DNA of 64,000 bases from the NCBI RefSeq assembly GCF_007828865.1, contig NZ_VIVK01000001.1, forward strand, positions 3,348,001-3,412,000, read 5' to 3'. The notes below the pieces were generated by a model. It searched no databases and was not told the DNA's origin. It saw nothing but the letters and a program-made list of their open reading frames with translations. A program made the translations under genes and the position numbers. How positions within the stretch are numbered: position 1 is the stretch's first letter; every line of letters begins with the position of its first letter. Of this stretch, positions 27,335-34,801 are shown in pieces. This DNA is from Kribbella amoyensis (GTDB lineage Bacteria > Actinomycetota > Actinomycetes > Propionibacteriales > Kribbellaceae).

Positions 27335-28426
27335 GTGCCTGTCAGTCGTCTCGGCCTGGTCGTCCACGAGGGCCGTCCGGTCGCCGTCCAGACCGCGAAG
27401 ACCGTCCGTACCTGGTGCGAGCGCAACGGCATCGGCTGGACCGACATCGACGTGTGGAAGGAACACGGGACCCGCCGTGGCGGCATGGACGAGATGCACC
27501 ACGCCGGCAACCCGGACCTGGTGGTCACCCTCGGCGGCGACGGGACGTTCCTGCGGGGTGCCCGGATCGCGGCCAAGAACGACGCGGCCGTCCTCGGCGT
27601 CGACCTCGGCAAGGTCGGCTTTCTGACCGAGGTCGCCTGCCGCGACGTGGAGGAGGCGCTGGACGCGGTCCACCAGGACAGCGCGACGATCGAGCAGCGG
27701 ATGACGCTGACGATGCGCGCGTCCCGGCCGCTGGAGATCCCGGCCGGTATCGAGTCGCTGCTCCGGTACGGCCACGGTCCCGCCCTCCCGCCGCCCCCGG
27801 TCCGGACCGAGATGGAGGGCAACGGCTGGGGCGTGGCGCTCGACGTGACCGCGCTGAACGACGTGGTGCTGGAGAAGCTCTCCCGGGACCACCAGGTCGC
27901 GCTCGGCGTGTACCTGTCCGGCCGGCTGCTCGCCTCGTACTCCGCCGACGCCGTCATCGTGGCCACGCCCACCGGCAGTACGGCGTACTCCTTCGCGGCC
28001 GGTGGACCGATCCTCTCGCCGAACACCCAGGGCATCGTCTTCACCCCGGTCGCCCCGCACATGACCTTCAACCGCAGCGTGGTCGCCGCCCCGGACGAAC
28101 CCGTCGCCCTCCGCGTCCTGCCGCACTCCGGCCAGGCCGCGGTCAGCATCGACGGCCAGCTCCGCGGCGTCCTCGACCCCGGCGACTGGATCGGCGTCTA
28201 CGGCTCCCGCCGCCCGCTGCGCCTGGTCCGCCTCCGCCCCACCGACTTCTACGGCCGCGTCCGTGACCGCTTCCGCCTCACCGACGCCCCTGCCACCGCC
28301 GTCGACGGCGAATCCGAAACCTTCTGGCGAGCCGACACCCCCGTCCCGGAAGACCTCGCCCACCTCCGCCTCGCCCCAGAGGCCCAAGCCCCCGAAATCC
28401 CACCGGACCCGGCCTGCGAGACCTGA
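27335..28426 (+). CDS. nadK: NAD kinase family protein
   Basis: The 363-residue protein starts at GTG 27335 with GGAGGAG 7 nt upstream. NAD kinase motifs are LVVTLGGDGTFLRGAR (GGDGT), a LNDVVLEK segment and TPTGSTAYSFAAGGP. It phosphorylates NAD to NADP in the cytoplasm. An insert of about 25 residues rich in Pro (about 150-175) and a disordered tail make it longer than the usual 290-310. The main actinobacterial nadK usually sits beside recN, so this may be a second copy; I cannot tell from the window. Confidence 0.8.
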   Translation: MPVSRLGLVVHEGRPVAVQTAKTVRTWCERNGIGWTDIDVWKEHGTRRGGMDEMHHAGNPDLVVTLGGDGTFLRGARIAAKNDAAVLGVDLGKVGFLTEVACRDVEEALDAVHQDSATIEQRMTLTMRASRPLEIPAGIESLLRYGHGPALPPPPVRTEMEGNGWGVALDVTALNDVVLEKLSRDHQVALGVYLSGRLLASYSADAVIVATPTGSTAYSFAAGGPILSPNTQGIVFTPVAPHMTFNRSVVAAPDEPVALRVLPHSGQAAVSIDGQLRGVLDPGDWIGVYGSRRPLRLVRLRPTDFYGRVRDRFRLTDAPATAVDGESETFWRADTPVPEDLAHLRLAPEAQAPEIPPDPACET

Positions 28427-28468
28427 CGAACCAGGCCCGCGAACCCCTACCCGGTAGGGTTCGTCTCC

Positions 28469-29566
28469 ATGCGAAACGTGGTGATCCTGGCCGGTGGTTC
28501 GGGGACGCGGTTGTGGCCGTTGTCCCGGGCCGACAAGCCCAAGCAGGTGTTGCCGCTCGCGGCGGGGAACTCCTTGCTCCGGGTGGCGTACAACCGGCTG
28601 CGGGGACTGGTCGATCCCGCGAACATCTACGTGTGTACGGTCGCCGCGCACACCGACCTGGTCCGCGAGCAACTGCCCGAACTCGGTGAGCACAACATCA
28701 TCGGCGAGCCGGTCGGCCGGGACACCGCGAACGCGGTCGGTCTCGCCTCCGCCGTGGTGGCCCGCAACGACCCGGACGCGGTGCTCGCGATCGTCGGGTC
28801 GGACCACCTGATCACGCCCGAGGCCGAGTTCCGGGCCGCGATCGAGAGCGGGTTCGAGCTGGTGGAAGGCCGGCCCCGATCGCTGGTGACGTTCGGGATC
28901 GAGCCGACCCACCCGCACACCGGTCTCGGGTACGTCGAACGGGGCGCGGCGATCGAGGGCACCGGGGCCTACGTGGTGGACCGGTTCCGGGAGAAGCCGG
29001 ACCGGGCGACCGCGGAGGAGTACCTGGCCACCGGGCGGTTCTGGTGGAACTCCGGCATGTTCGTCTGGCGGGCCGAGACCGTGCTGAGCGTGCTCGACGA
29101 GCTGCTGCCCGAGTCGGCCGCCCAGCTCCGCCAGGTCGCGTCCGTCTGGGACACCCCGGAGCGCGACGCCACGCTGGCGAAGATCTACCCGGAGCTGCGC
29201 AAGATCAGCGTCGACTACGCGGTGATGGAGCCGGCCTCACAGGGCAAGGTGGACGCCGACGTGGTGGTCGTCCCGATGCCGGTGCACTGGCTCGACGTGG
29301 GTTCCTGGGCCGCGTTGGCCGGGACGTACGAGGTCGATGCCAAGGGCAACCGTCATGACGACAGCGTGCTCAGCTGCCTGCTCGACTCGCACGACAACAT
29401 CATCGTCACCGACGACCCGGACCACCTGATCGCCGCGGTCGGCCTGCGCGGCCACATCATCGTCCACACCCACGACGTGACGATGGTCTGCCCACTGGCC
29501 GACGGCGAACGCGTCAAGGACCTCGTCGCCCAGGTCGTCTCCGACCACTCCGAGCGCTACACCTGA
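28469..29566 (+). CDS. manC: Mannose-1-phosphate guanylyltransferase
   Basis: The 365-residue enzyme makes GDP-mannose from mannose-1-phosphate and GTP. Marks are GGSGTRLWPLSR at the N-terminus, VGSDHLI, FREKPDRATAEEYL and FWWNSGMF, all typical of the type II family. It lacks the C-terminal isomerase domain of bifunctional enzymes, which fits the separate manA at 44871. TAGGGT lies 8 nt before the ATG and no Shine-Dalgarno sequence is visible. The gene ends in a very strong hairpin. Confidence 0.9.
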   Translation: MRNVVILAGGSGTRLWPLSRADKPKQVLPLAAGNSLLRVAYNRLRGLVDPANIYVCTVAAHTDLVREQLPELGEHNIIGEPVGRDTANAVGLASAVVARNDPDAVLAIVGSDHLITPEAEFRAAIESGFELVEGRPRSLVTFGIEPTHPHTGLGYVERGAAIEGTGAYVVDRFREKPDRATAEEYLATGRFWWNSGMFVWRAETVLSVLDELLPESAAQLRQVASVWDTPERDATLAKIYPELRKISVDYAVMEPASQGKVDADVVVVPMPVHWLDVGSWAALAGTYEVDAKGNRHDDSVLSCLLDSHDNIIVTDDPDHLIAAVGLRGHIIVHTHDVTMVCPLADGERVKDLVAQVVSDHSERYT

Positions 29567-29575
29567 TCGAACCGG

Positions 29576-29624
29576 CAACAGCAAGGGCGCCTGGATCTGC
29601 TCGATCCAGGCGCCCTTGCTGTTG
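29576..29624. terminator. Bidirectional terminator with a 21-bp perfect stem
   Basis: Positions 29576-29596 and 29604-29624 are perfect complements with a 7-nt loop. The hairpin lies between the convergent manC and DUF3105 genes and can act in both directions. A T-rich tail is missing. Confidence 0.8.
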
Positions 29625-29638
29625 CGTGAGCGGGCGGG

Positions 29639-30361
29639 TCAGCCGCCGTTGGGTTCCTGGGCGTCCATGGCCGGGAACTTGTCCATGAACTGCTGCAGGG
29701 CCTCGCCGCTGACGGAGCCGCAGAACTGGCGGTGGCCCTGGGCCGTCGCCTGGCCCTGCTTGTTGCCGCTCCAGTGCGAGAAGGCGACCTGCTTGCCCTC
29801 GGGCCAGGGCTGCTGGCCGTCGGAGTCCTTGAACGGCGCCGCGATGAACTTGCCCAGCGAGCTGTCCGGCAGCTTGGCCTTGGAGATCTTCTCGATCGTG
29901 TCGACCTGGTCCTGCGGCAGCGTGTCCTTGTACCAGAGGATCGTGTAGCCGTGCTCCAGGTTGTGCACCAGGTTCGGGATCGCCGGCCGGTCGTCGGCGG
30001 TGTAGAACTTCTTCCCGAACGGCGCCCAGACGGCGTAGTGCGGGCCCGACGAGGGCGGCGAGACCGGGTACTGGATCACGGTGCCGTCCGGCTTGTGGTC
30101 CTGGGTACCGCTGGCCTGGTCGTCGATGACCGCTGCGCAGGAGGCGGCCGCTGCGGCCACACCGAGCTCGGTGATCGCCTGGTTCTTGGTACGGGAGTCC
30201 TGGATCAGGCGGATCGCGGGGTACGCGATGATGGCCAGGCCGACGACGATCGAGGCCACGACGATGAGCAGAGTGCGGCGCTTGTCGGACCGTTCGTGGT
30301 CCCGCTGCATCTTCTCGATCAGTTCGCGGCGCGACTGCTTCTGTGATGACGCTTTACCCAC
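29639..30361 (-). CDS. DUF3105 family membrane-anchored protein
   Basis: The 240-residue protein has a basic cytoplasmic N-terminus, one membrane helix (about 30-50) and an extracytoplasmic domain with PPSSGPHYAVWAPFG, VHNLEHGYTILWY and HRQFCGSVSGEAL. These His, Glu and Cys residues are the DUF3105 signature. Two Cys residues may form a disulfide. The function is unknown. It starts at GTG 30361 with GGGAAG upstream. It is convergent with manC. Confidence 0.85.
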   Translation of the reverse strand: MGKASSQKQSRRELIEKMQRDHERSDKRRTLLIVVASIVVGLAIIAYPAIRLIQDSRTKNQAITELGVAAAAASCAAVIDDQASGTQDHKPDGTVIQYPVSPPSSGPHYAVWAPFGKKFYTADDRPAIPNLVHNLEHGYTILWYKDTLPQDQVDTIEKISKAKLPDSSLGKFIAAPFKDSDGQQPWPEGKQVAFSHWSGNKQGQATAQGHRQFCGSVSGEALQQFMDKFPAMDAQEPNGG

Positions 30362-30445
30362 AGTGTTGTCTTCCCGAATCGGGCGGCCCTGGCGCCGCCG
30401 TGCGGATGCAGTGTACGCAGGCAGTCTGAGAAGTTGCCTAGAAAG

Positions 30446-31420
30446 CTACCGTGAACGTGAGCCGAACGTGACCGTTGCCTCACTCCCCGGACCCGTCCGC
30501 ACACTCACGCCGTATCCCTCCGCGTGCAGCAGGACGGCGAGGCGCTCCGCGACGGTCCCGACAGCGACCGGATTCTCCCCGAAAACGGCCACCGACTGCT
30601 CCTGCAACTCCAGGTGCACGTCCTCGTCGTCGGCGAGCAGCCCGGCCCACAACGCCGGGTCCAGCTCGCGCGGCCCGGCCGGCGGCTGCCGATCCAGTAC
30701 TGCGGCGCGCGCCGCTTCCCGGGTGCCCAGGCTGAACATGTCGTGCTCCGCGTCCCGGACCAGCGCGCGGGCCCCGCTGCCGTGGTCCCCGGCCGCGAGC
30801 ACCACGTCGGACAGGCCTCGCAGCACCGCCACCGGGACCCCGTCCGCCTTGCCCTTCACCAGTTCCCCGGCGGCGGCGACCTCGTCGGCCACGGCCGGCT
30901 CGGTGACGGCGAGGACGTTCCCGTGGCTGTCGGTGGTGCCGCGCAGGTCCTCGACCACCTGGACCCCGGCGGCGCCGATCGCCACGTCGGTCTGACCGAC
31001 CCGCCACGGCCGGCCGAGCGTGTCCGTGATCACGATGCCCACGTTCACGTCGTACCGCTGCCACAGGGCGTCCCGGAGCTCGCGAGCGGACCTGTCGGGA
31101 TCGACAGGGAGCAGCAGGACAGTCCCGGGGGCCGTGTTGGACGTGTCCGTCCCGGCGGCCGCCATCACGAGTCCGTGCCGGGTCTGCACGATCCGGGTGT
31201 CCCCGCGCTGGGCGACGACGCGGACCAGCTCGCTGTCCACCGCCTCGGCCCGGGTCCCCGTGGTCAGGCGCCCCTCGGCCTTGCTGACGATCTTCGACGT
31301 GACGGCCACCACGTCGCCGTCCCGGAGATCGGCCGCGTCGCCGATCAGCCCGGCCAGGTCGGCCCCGGCGGCCACTTCGGGCAGGCCGGTCACCGGGAAC
31401 ACCTCGAGGTACTTCCTCAT
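30446..31420 (-). CDS. cofE: Coenzyme F420-0:L-glutamate ligase
   Basis: The 324-residue protein carries the CofE domain (about 1-250): [40 protein letters not shown] and [14 protein letters not shown]. It adds glutamates to F420-0 using GTP. Actinobacterial FbiB proteins usually have a nitroreductase domain after this; here a 75-residue tail replaces it. The gene overlaps cofD by 4 bp (ATGA), so both are made together. Confidence 0.88.
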   Translation of the reverse strand: MRKYLEVFPVTGLPEVAAGADLAGLIGDAADLRDGDVVAVTSKIVSKAEGRLTTGTRAEAVDSELVRVVAQRGDTRIVQTRHGLVMAAAGTDTSNTAPGTVLLLPVDPDRSARELRDALWQRYDVNVGIVITDTLGRPWRVGQTDVAIGAAGVQVVEDLRGTTDSHGNVLAVTEPAVADEVAAAGELVKGKADGVPVAVLRGLSDVVLAAGDHGSGARALVRDAEHDMFSLGTREAARAAVLDRQPPAGPRELDPALWAGLLADDEDVHLELQEQSVAVFGENPVAVGTVAERLAVLLHAEGYGVSVRTGPGSEATVTFGSRSR

Positions 31421-32394
31421 CGCCGTACTGCCTCCGCCAGGTTCAGTGCCGCGTCAGCCATCGCGGCCGTGGTGGTCTCGTCCGTCATCCACAACGGCAC
31501 GGCCTGCGCGTGGATTCCGGCGGCCACGATCGAATGCAGCTGGATCGCGTCGGAGGTGTCGACCAGCCAGCCGTCCAGCACGCCGCCCGACGCACGCGAC
31601 CCGTAGTACTCCGCGACCGCGGCGGCCGTGGACTCCACCCCGACGGCGGCCAGCACCTTGTCGGCCATGCCGCGGACCGGGCCGGTCCCGATGATGGGGG
31701 ACAGCCCGATCACCGGCGCCGCGGTCTCCCGGACGGCGTCGCGGATCCCCGGGACGCCGAGGATCGTGCCGACCGACACGACCGGGTTCGACGGCGGTAG
31801 CAGCAGGACGTCGCAGTCGGCGATCGCGTCCAGGACGCCCGGTGCCGGCTTCGCCTTCTCCTGCCCCACCGCGACGATCTGGTGCGCCGGGACCTCGGCG
31901 TGCAGGCGGACCCAGTACTCCTGGAAGTGGATCGCCTTGCGGCCGCCGGGCTGGTCCGGGTCGTCGGTGACGACATGCGTCTCGACCCGGTCGTCGCTCA
32001 TCGGCAGCAGCCGGACCGGGAGGTCCCACCGGGTACACAGTGCCTCGGTGACCGCGGTCAGGCTGTAGCCGGCGTCCAGCATCTGGGTCCGGACCAGGTG
32101 GGTGGCCACGTCCCGGTCGCCGAGGCCGAACCAGGTCGGCTCCATCTTGTACGCGGCGAGCTCCTCCTTGATCACCCAGCTCTCGTCCTCCCGGCCCCAG
32201 CCGCGCTCCTTCGAGATCCCGCCGCCGAGGGTGTACATCACCGTGTCCAGGTCCGGGCAGACCCGCAGGCCGAACAGGGTGATGTCGTCCGCGGTGTTCC
32301 CGATCACGGTGATCTCGGCGTCCGGTCGGGCCGTCAGCAGGCCACGGAGGAAGGTGGAACCGCCGATACCACCGGCCAGCACTGTCAATCGCAT
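31417..32394 (-). CDS. cofD: 2-phospho-L-lactate transferase
   Basis: The 325-residue FbiA/CofD enzyme joins the activated phospho-lactate/phosphoenolpyruvate moiety to the deazaflavin Fo to form F420-0. Typical marks are [47 protein letters not shown] and [22 protein letters not shown] lies 6 nt before the ATG and no Shine-Dalgarno is seen, so the cofD-cofE mRNA may be leaderless. It is divergent from the Q/G/Y-rich membrane protein gene. Confidence 0.92.
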   Translation of the reverse strand: MRLTVLAGGIGGSTFLRGLLTARPDAEITVIGNTADDITLFGLRVCPDLDTVMYTLGGGISKERGWGREDESWVIKEELAAYKMEPTWFGLGDRDVATHLVRTQMLDAGYSLTAVTEALCTRWDLPVRLLPMSDDRVETHVVTDDPDQPGGRKAIHFQEYWVRLHAEVPAHQIVAVGQEKAKPAPGVLDAIADCDVLLLPPSNPVVSVGTILGVPGIRDAVRETAAPVIGLSPIIGTGPVRGMADKVLAAVGVESTAAAVAEYYGSRASGGVLDGWLVDTSDAIQLHSIVAAGIHAQAVPLWMTDETTTAAMADAALNLAEAVRR

Positions 32395-32509
32395 GGGAAG
32401 AGTCTGCCCGAGTCGTCAATGCGGCGAACCACCGCACGACTATGCTGCCGTGGGTCCGAAGTGTGTAATCCGTCAGTTGCACGGCCCCCCAACATCCCGA
32501 GGAGCCCTC

Positions 32510-33790
32510 GTGGTCACCGACGCAACCAAAAAGCTCAGAGAGCCGGTCGCGTACATCCTGCTCGCCTTCGCCGGCCTGGTGGCGCTGGCCTCGCTGATCC
32601 GGCTGTTCGTCGGTGGCGCGGGCTTCACCGCCGCCGCCGGTGGCGTCCAAGGCACGCTCACCCCACCTGGACTCACCGCACTGGTGCTGCTGATCTCGCT
32701 CGCCGCATCGGTCTGGCTGGTGACGGAGGCCGGTGAGCGGACGCCCAACGCCCGGCTCGTGACCCTCGCGGCGCTGGTGATCCTCGGCCTGATCCTGCTG
32801 ATCGGCCTGATCACCGCGTTCGCCGGGTTCAACGAGACGACCACGGCCGGCCTGAAGATCGTCGGCTTCGTCTACGCGCTCGCCGGCCTGACGCTGTACG
32901 CGGCCGCCGGGCTCTACATCCTGAAGACCTTCCAGGCGCTGCCCGCCCCGGCACGCGCCCCGAAGCCGCAGCAGGGCCAGTTCGCCGGCCAGAACCAGTA
33001 CGGCCAGCAGGGCCAGTTCCCGCAGCAGGGCCAGTACGGCCAGCAGGGGCAGTACGGCCAGCAGGGCCAACAGGGTCAGTACGGGCAGTACGGCCAGGCC
33101 GAGCAGGGTGGCCAGGGCCAGTACGGCCAGTACGGCGCGGCTGCCGCCGGTGCCGGCGCGGGTGCGGCCGGTGGGTACGCGGCGGCCCAGCAGGGCGACA
33201 ACCAGTGGCCGCAGGAGCAGGGCTGGAACCAGGGCGAGCAGCAGCAGGCCTGGTCCGCCGGTGAGGGCGAGGGCCGCCAGGCCGAGCAGGCGTGGTCCGC
33301 CGAGGGCCAAGGCACCGAGCCGACCCAGCAGTGGAGCCCCGAGGGCCAGCAGCAGTGGGGCGGCCAGGAGCAGGCGGCGCAGCAGTGGCCGCAGGAGCAG
33401 CAGCAGTGGTCCGGTGACGCCGACCAGCAGCGCGAGCAGCACGACCTGCCGCAGCACGAGCAGCAGCAGCCCGAGCAGCAGTGGTCCGGCCAGGAGCAGT
33501 ACGGCCAGCAGGGCCAGCAGGAGTGGTCGAGCCAGCCGGAGCAGGCGCAGCCGCAGGCCGAGCCGGAGTGGTCGGGTCAGCAGGAGCAGCAGACCTGGCC
33601 GCAGGGCGACGGCAGCTGGCAGGGCGAGGAGCCGCAGCCGGCCGCCGAGCCGCAGCAGGCCGCGGCGCAGCCGGAGACCGAGGCCGCCGACGAGACCCGG
33701 GTGGAGCCGCGGGTCGAGGACGCGCCGAAGGACGGCGACCAGCAGCCGGGTCAGGGGAACAACCAGGGCTGGTGGTCCCAGCCTTCCTGA
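32510..33790 (+). CDS. Membrane protein with long Gln/Gly/Tyr-rich disordered tail
   Basis: The start is GTG 32510, behind GAGGAG. Four hydrophobic helices (about 13-35, 55-75, 82-102 and 112-135) are followed by about 280 residues of low complexity: repeats of GQYGQQ, then QQQWSG and EQAWSAEG units, ending in acidic Gln-rich sequence. The tail resembles prion-like or phase-separating regions and must be cytoplasmic or extracellular as one long disordered arm. I recognise no named family, though such QG-rich membrane proteins are found near cofD in actinobacteria. Function unknown. Confidence 0.75.
   Translation: MVTDATKKLREPVAYILLAFAGLVALASLIRLFVGGAGFTAAAGGVQGTLTPPGLTALVLLISLAASVWLVTEAGERTPNARLVTLAALVILGLILLIGLITAFAGFNETTTAGLKIVGFVYALAGLTLYAAAGLYILKTFQALPAPARAPKPQQGQFAGQNQYGQQGQFPQQGQYGQQGQYGQQGQQGQYGQYGQAEQGGQGQYGQYGAAAAGAGAGAAGGYAAAQQGDNQWPQEQGWNQGEQQQAWSAGEGEGRQAEQAWSAEGQGTEPTQQWSPEGQQQWGGQEQAAQQWPQEQQQWSGDADQQREQHDLPQHEQQQPEQQWSGQEQYGQQGQQEWSSQPEQAQPQAEPEWSGQQEQQTWPQGDGSWQGEEPQPAAEPQQAAAQPETEAADETRVEPRVEDAPKDGDQQPGQGNNQGWWSQPS
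32985..33130 (+). repeat. Tandem 18-bp-like repeats coding for GQYGQQ units
   Basis: Units close to CAGCAGGGCCAGTACGGC recur with small variations in the coding sequence of the membrane protein. The near-identical codons point to recent slippage or unequal exchange, so copy number may vary between strains. Confidence 0.6.
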
Positions 33791-33810
33791 ACCAGCGAAT
33801 TTCCCTGTAC

Positions 33811-33831
33811 GGGCGGCGTTTTTCGCCGTCC
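33811..33831 (+). terminator. Small hairpin after the Q/G/Y-rich protein gene
   Basis: GGGCGGCG and CGCCGTCC pair over 8 bp, with one G-T pair, around a TTTTT loop, 20 bp after the stop codon. Confidence 0.4.
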
Positions 33832-33842
33832 GGTGCACAGCA

Positions 33843-33867
33843 CGCCGGGGGACGAAATCCCCCGGCG
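33843..33867 (+). terminator. Perfect 10-bp hairpin
   Basis: CGCCGGGGGA and TCCCCCGGCG pair perfectly around CGAAA. It could end transcription of the upstream gene or form part of a structured leader RNA. Confidence 0.45.
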
Positions 33868-33961
33868 GGCCGGCACCGAGGTGGGCGAATGCCTGCCAGG
33901 GAAGGAAAAAAGCGCTCCGGTCAGCCGGGATCCGGCCGCGGACGCGAGAGTTCGGCGAGCC

Positions 33962-33996
33962 CGAGAGGCCTGTGTCCACAGGCCTCTCGTTCTTTT
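33962..33996 (+). terminator. Rho-independent-type terminator upstream of whiB
   Basis: CGAGAGGCCTGTG and CACAGGCCTCTCG form a 13-bp perfect inverted repeat with a minimal loop, followed by TTCTTTT. This is the most classical terminator in the window and isolates the whiB promoter. Confidence 0.75.
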
Positions 33997-34035
33997 GCAG
34001 CCGTGTTGCGGATACCGCCAATAGCAGACCACGGC

Positions 34036-34064
34036 TTGACTTTCGTGGATTGCAGGAATGTAAT
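34036..34064 (+). promoter_or_regulatory. whiB promoter, housekeeping sigma type
   Basis: TTGACT (34036-34041) and TGTAAT (34059-34064) are separated by exactly 17 bp and match the -35/-10 consensus at 5 of 6 positions each. Transcription would start near 34071, giving a leader of about 125 nt. Confidence 0.7.
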
Positions 34065-34134
34065 TTCAACCGTGTCGTTCGTTGGACACTCGGTATCGGG
34101 GACCGTTGCAGAGCGCAGGACGGACGAGGTCAGG

Positions 34135-34158
34135 CATGTGGGCCCGCAAACCCACATG
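34135..34158 (+). repeat. Inverted repeat in the whiB leader
   Basis: CATGTGGG and CCCACATG are perfect complements separated by 8 bp. In DNA it could be an operator for a regulator of whiB; in RNA it would be a hairpin 36 nt before the start codon. Confidence 0.5.
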
Positions 34159-34194
34159 TGACAGGGGAACGAACAGGGTCGAGGAGGTCGTACC

Positions 34195-34458
34195 GTGACA
34201 GAGCTGATGGCGATTGTCGACGGTGAGGCGATCGAGGAGGAGCCGAGCTGGCAGGAAAGGGCGCTGTGTGCCCAGACCGATCCAGAGGCTTTCTTCCCGG
34301 AAAAAGGTGGATCCACGCGCGAGGCGAAGAAGGTCTGCCTCGGCTGTGACGTCCGGGGCGAGTGCCTCGAGTACGCATTGCAGAACGACGAACGCTTCGG
34401 AATCTGGGGCGGGCTGTCGGAGCGGGAGCGCCGCAAGCTGAAGAAGAGGGCCGTCTAG
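34195..34458 (+). CDS. whiB: WhiB-family transcriptional regulator (WhiB2/WhmD-like)
   Basis: The 87-residue protein has four Fe-S ligand cysteines at 25, 48, 51 and 57 (C-x22-C-x2-C-x5-C), the GIWGG turn at 69-73, and a basic C-terminus (ERRKLKKRAV) for DNA contact. WhiB proteins bind a [4Fe-4S] cluster and partner with the main sigma factor. The chromosomal neighbourhood (cofD, manB, manA, ahcY) matches the whiB2/whmD locus, whose members control septation and sporulation. The start is GTG 34195 behind GAGGAGG. A consensus promoter lies 130 bp upstream. Confidence 0.93.
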   Translation: MTELMAIVDGEAIEEEPSWQERALCAQTDPEAFFPEKGGSTREAKKVCLGCDVRGECLEYALQNDERFGIWGGLSERERRKLKKRAV

Positions 34459-34580
34459 ACACACCTACACGGACCGACGGACGGTGGTGCCCTGCCACCC
34501 CCGCCGTCGCCGGTGCGGACGGCCGCACGATCGCCAAGGCCTGAGCAGCAGGGCTGACAAAACCGACAACAGAGCTTCCG

Positions 34581-34627
34581 CGCGAGGCCCCGGCCGGACA
34601 TCGTCCACCGGGGCCCGCGGCTTTTCC
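34581..34627 (+). terminator. Terminator downstream of whiB
   Basis: CGCGAGGCCCCGG pairs with CCGGGGCCCGCG with one mismatch, and CTTTTCC follows. The 343-bp stretch from 34459 to 34801 otherwise holds no gene. A TATGGT hexamer at 34726-34731 may be the -10 element of the next gene. Confidence 0.6.
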
Positions 34628-34801
34628 GGCCGTGGTCGCGGCTTCCTCCACAGCTTCCGGCGTCGTCTCGGCGCCGTCCGAGGGTCGTCATCGGGACGAC
34701 CGGACACGACCCGGGCAACTTCGCGTATGGTGAGTCCTCGCCGTGGTCTCGAATTGGTCACGACAGGCCGCTCCGTTCCCCTGAAGGTGTACCCGCAGCA
34801 G

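Larger units (their letters stand above)
33791..34194 (+). other. 404-bp intergenic region with three hairpins and the whiB promoter
   Basis: No convincing gene lies here. From left to right it holds a small hairpin with a T5 loop (33811-33831), a perfect 10-bp hairpin (33843-33867), an A-rich run (33906-33911), a terminator (33962-33996), a consensus promoter (34036-34064) and an inverted repeat (34135-34158). The first half could be a structured RNA: GGGGGACGAAATCCCCC and GGTGGGCGAAT vaguely recall the c-di-AMP (ydaO) riboswitch, but the match is weak. Confidence 0.5.

Noticed and set aside
32970..33130. CRISPR-like array
   Set aside because: The repeats are in-frame coding units of about 18 bp without spacers.
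33833..34024. 63-residue frame in the whiB upstream region
   Set aside because: No ribosome site, and it crosses two strong hairpins; more likely noncoding.
31454..34069. 871-residue reverse-strand frame with many Leu repeats
   Set aside because: It is antisense to the Q/G/Y-rich protein and overlaps cofD in another frame; the Leu runs come from CAG-rich repeats read backwards.
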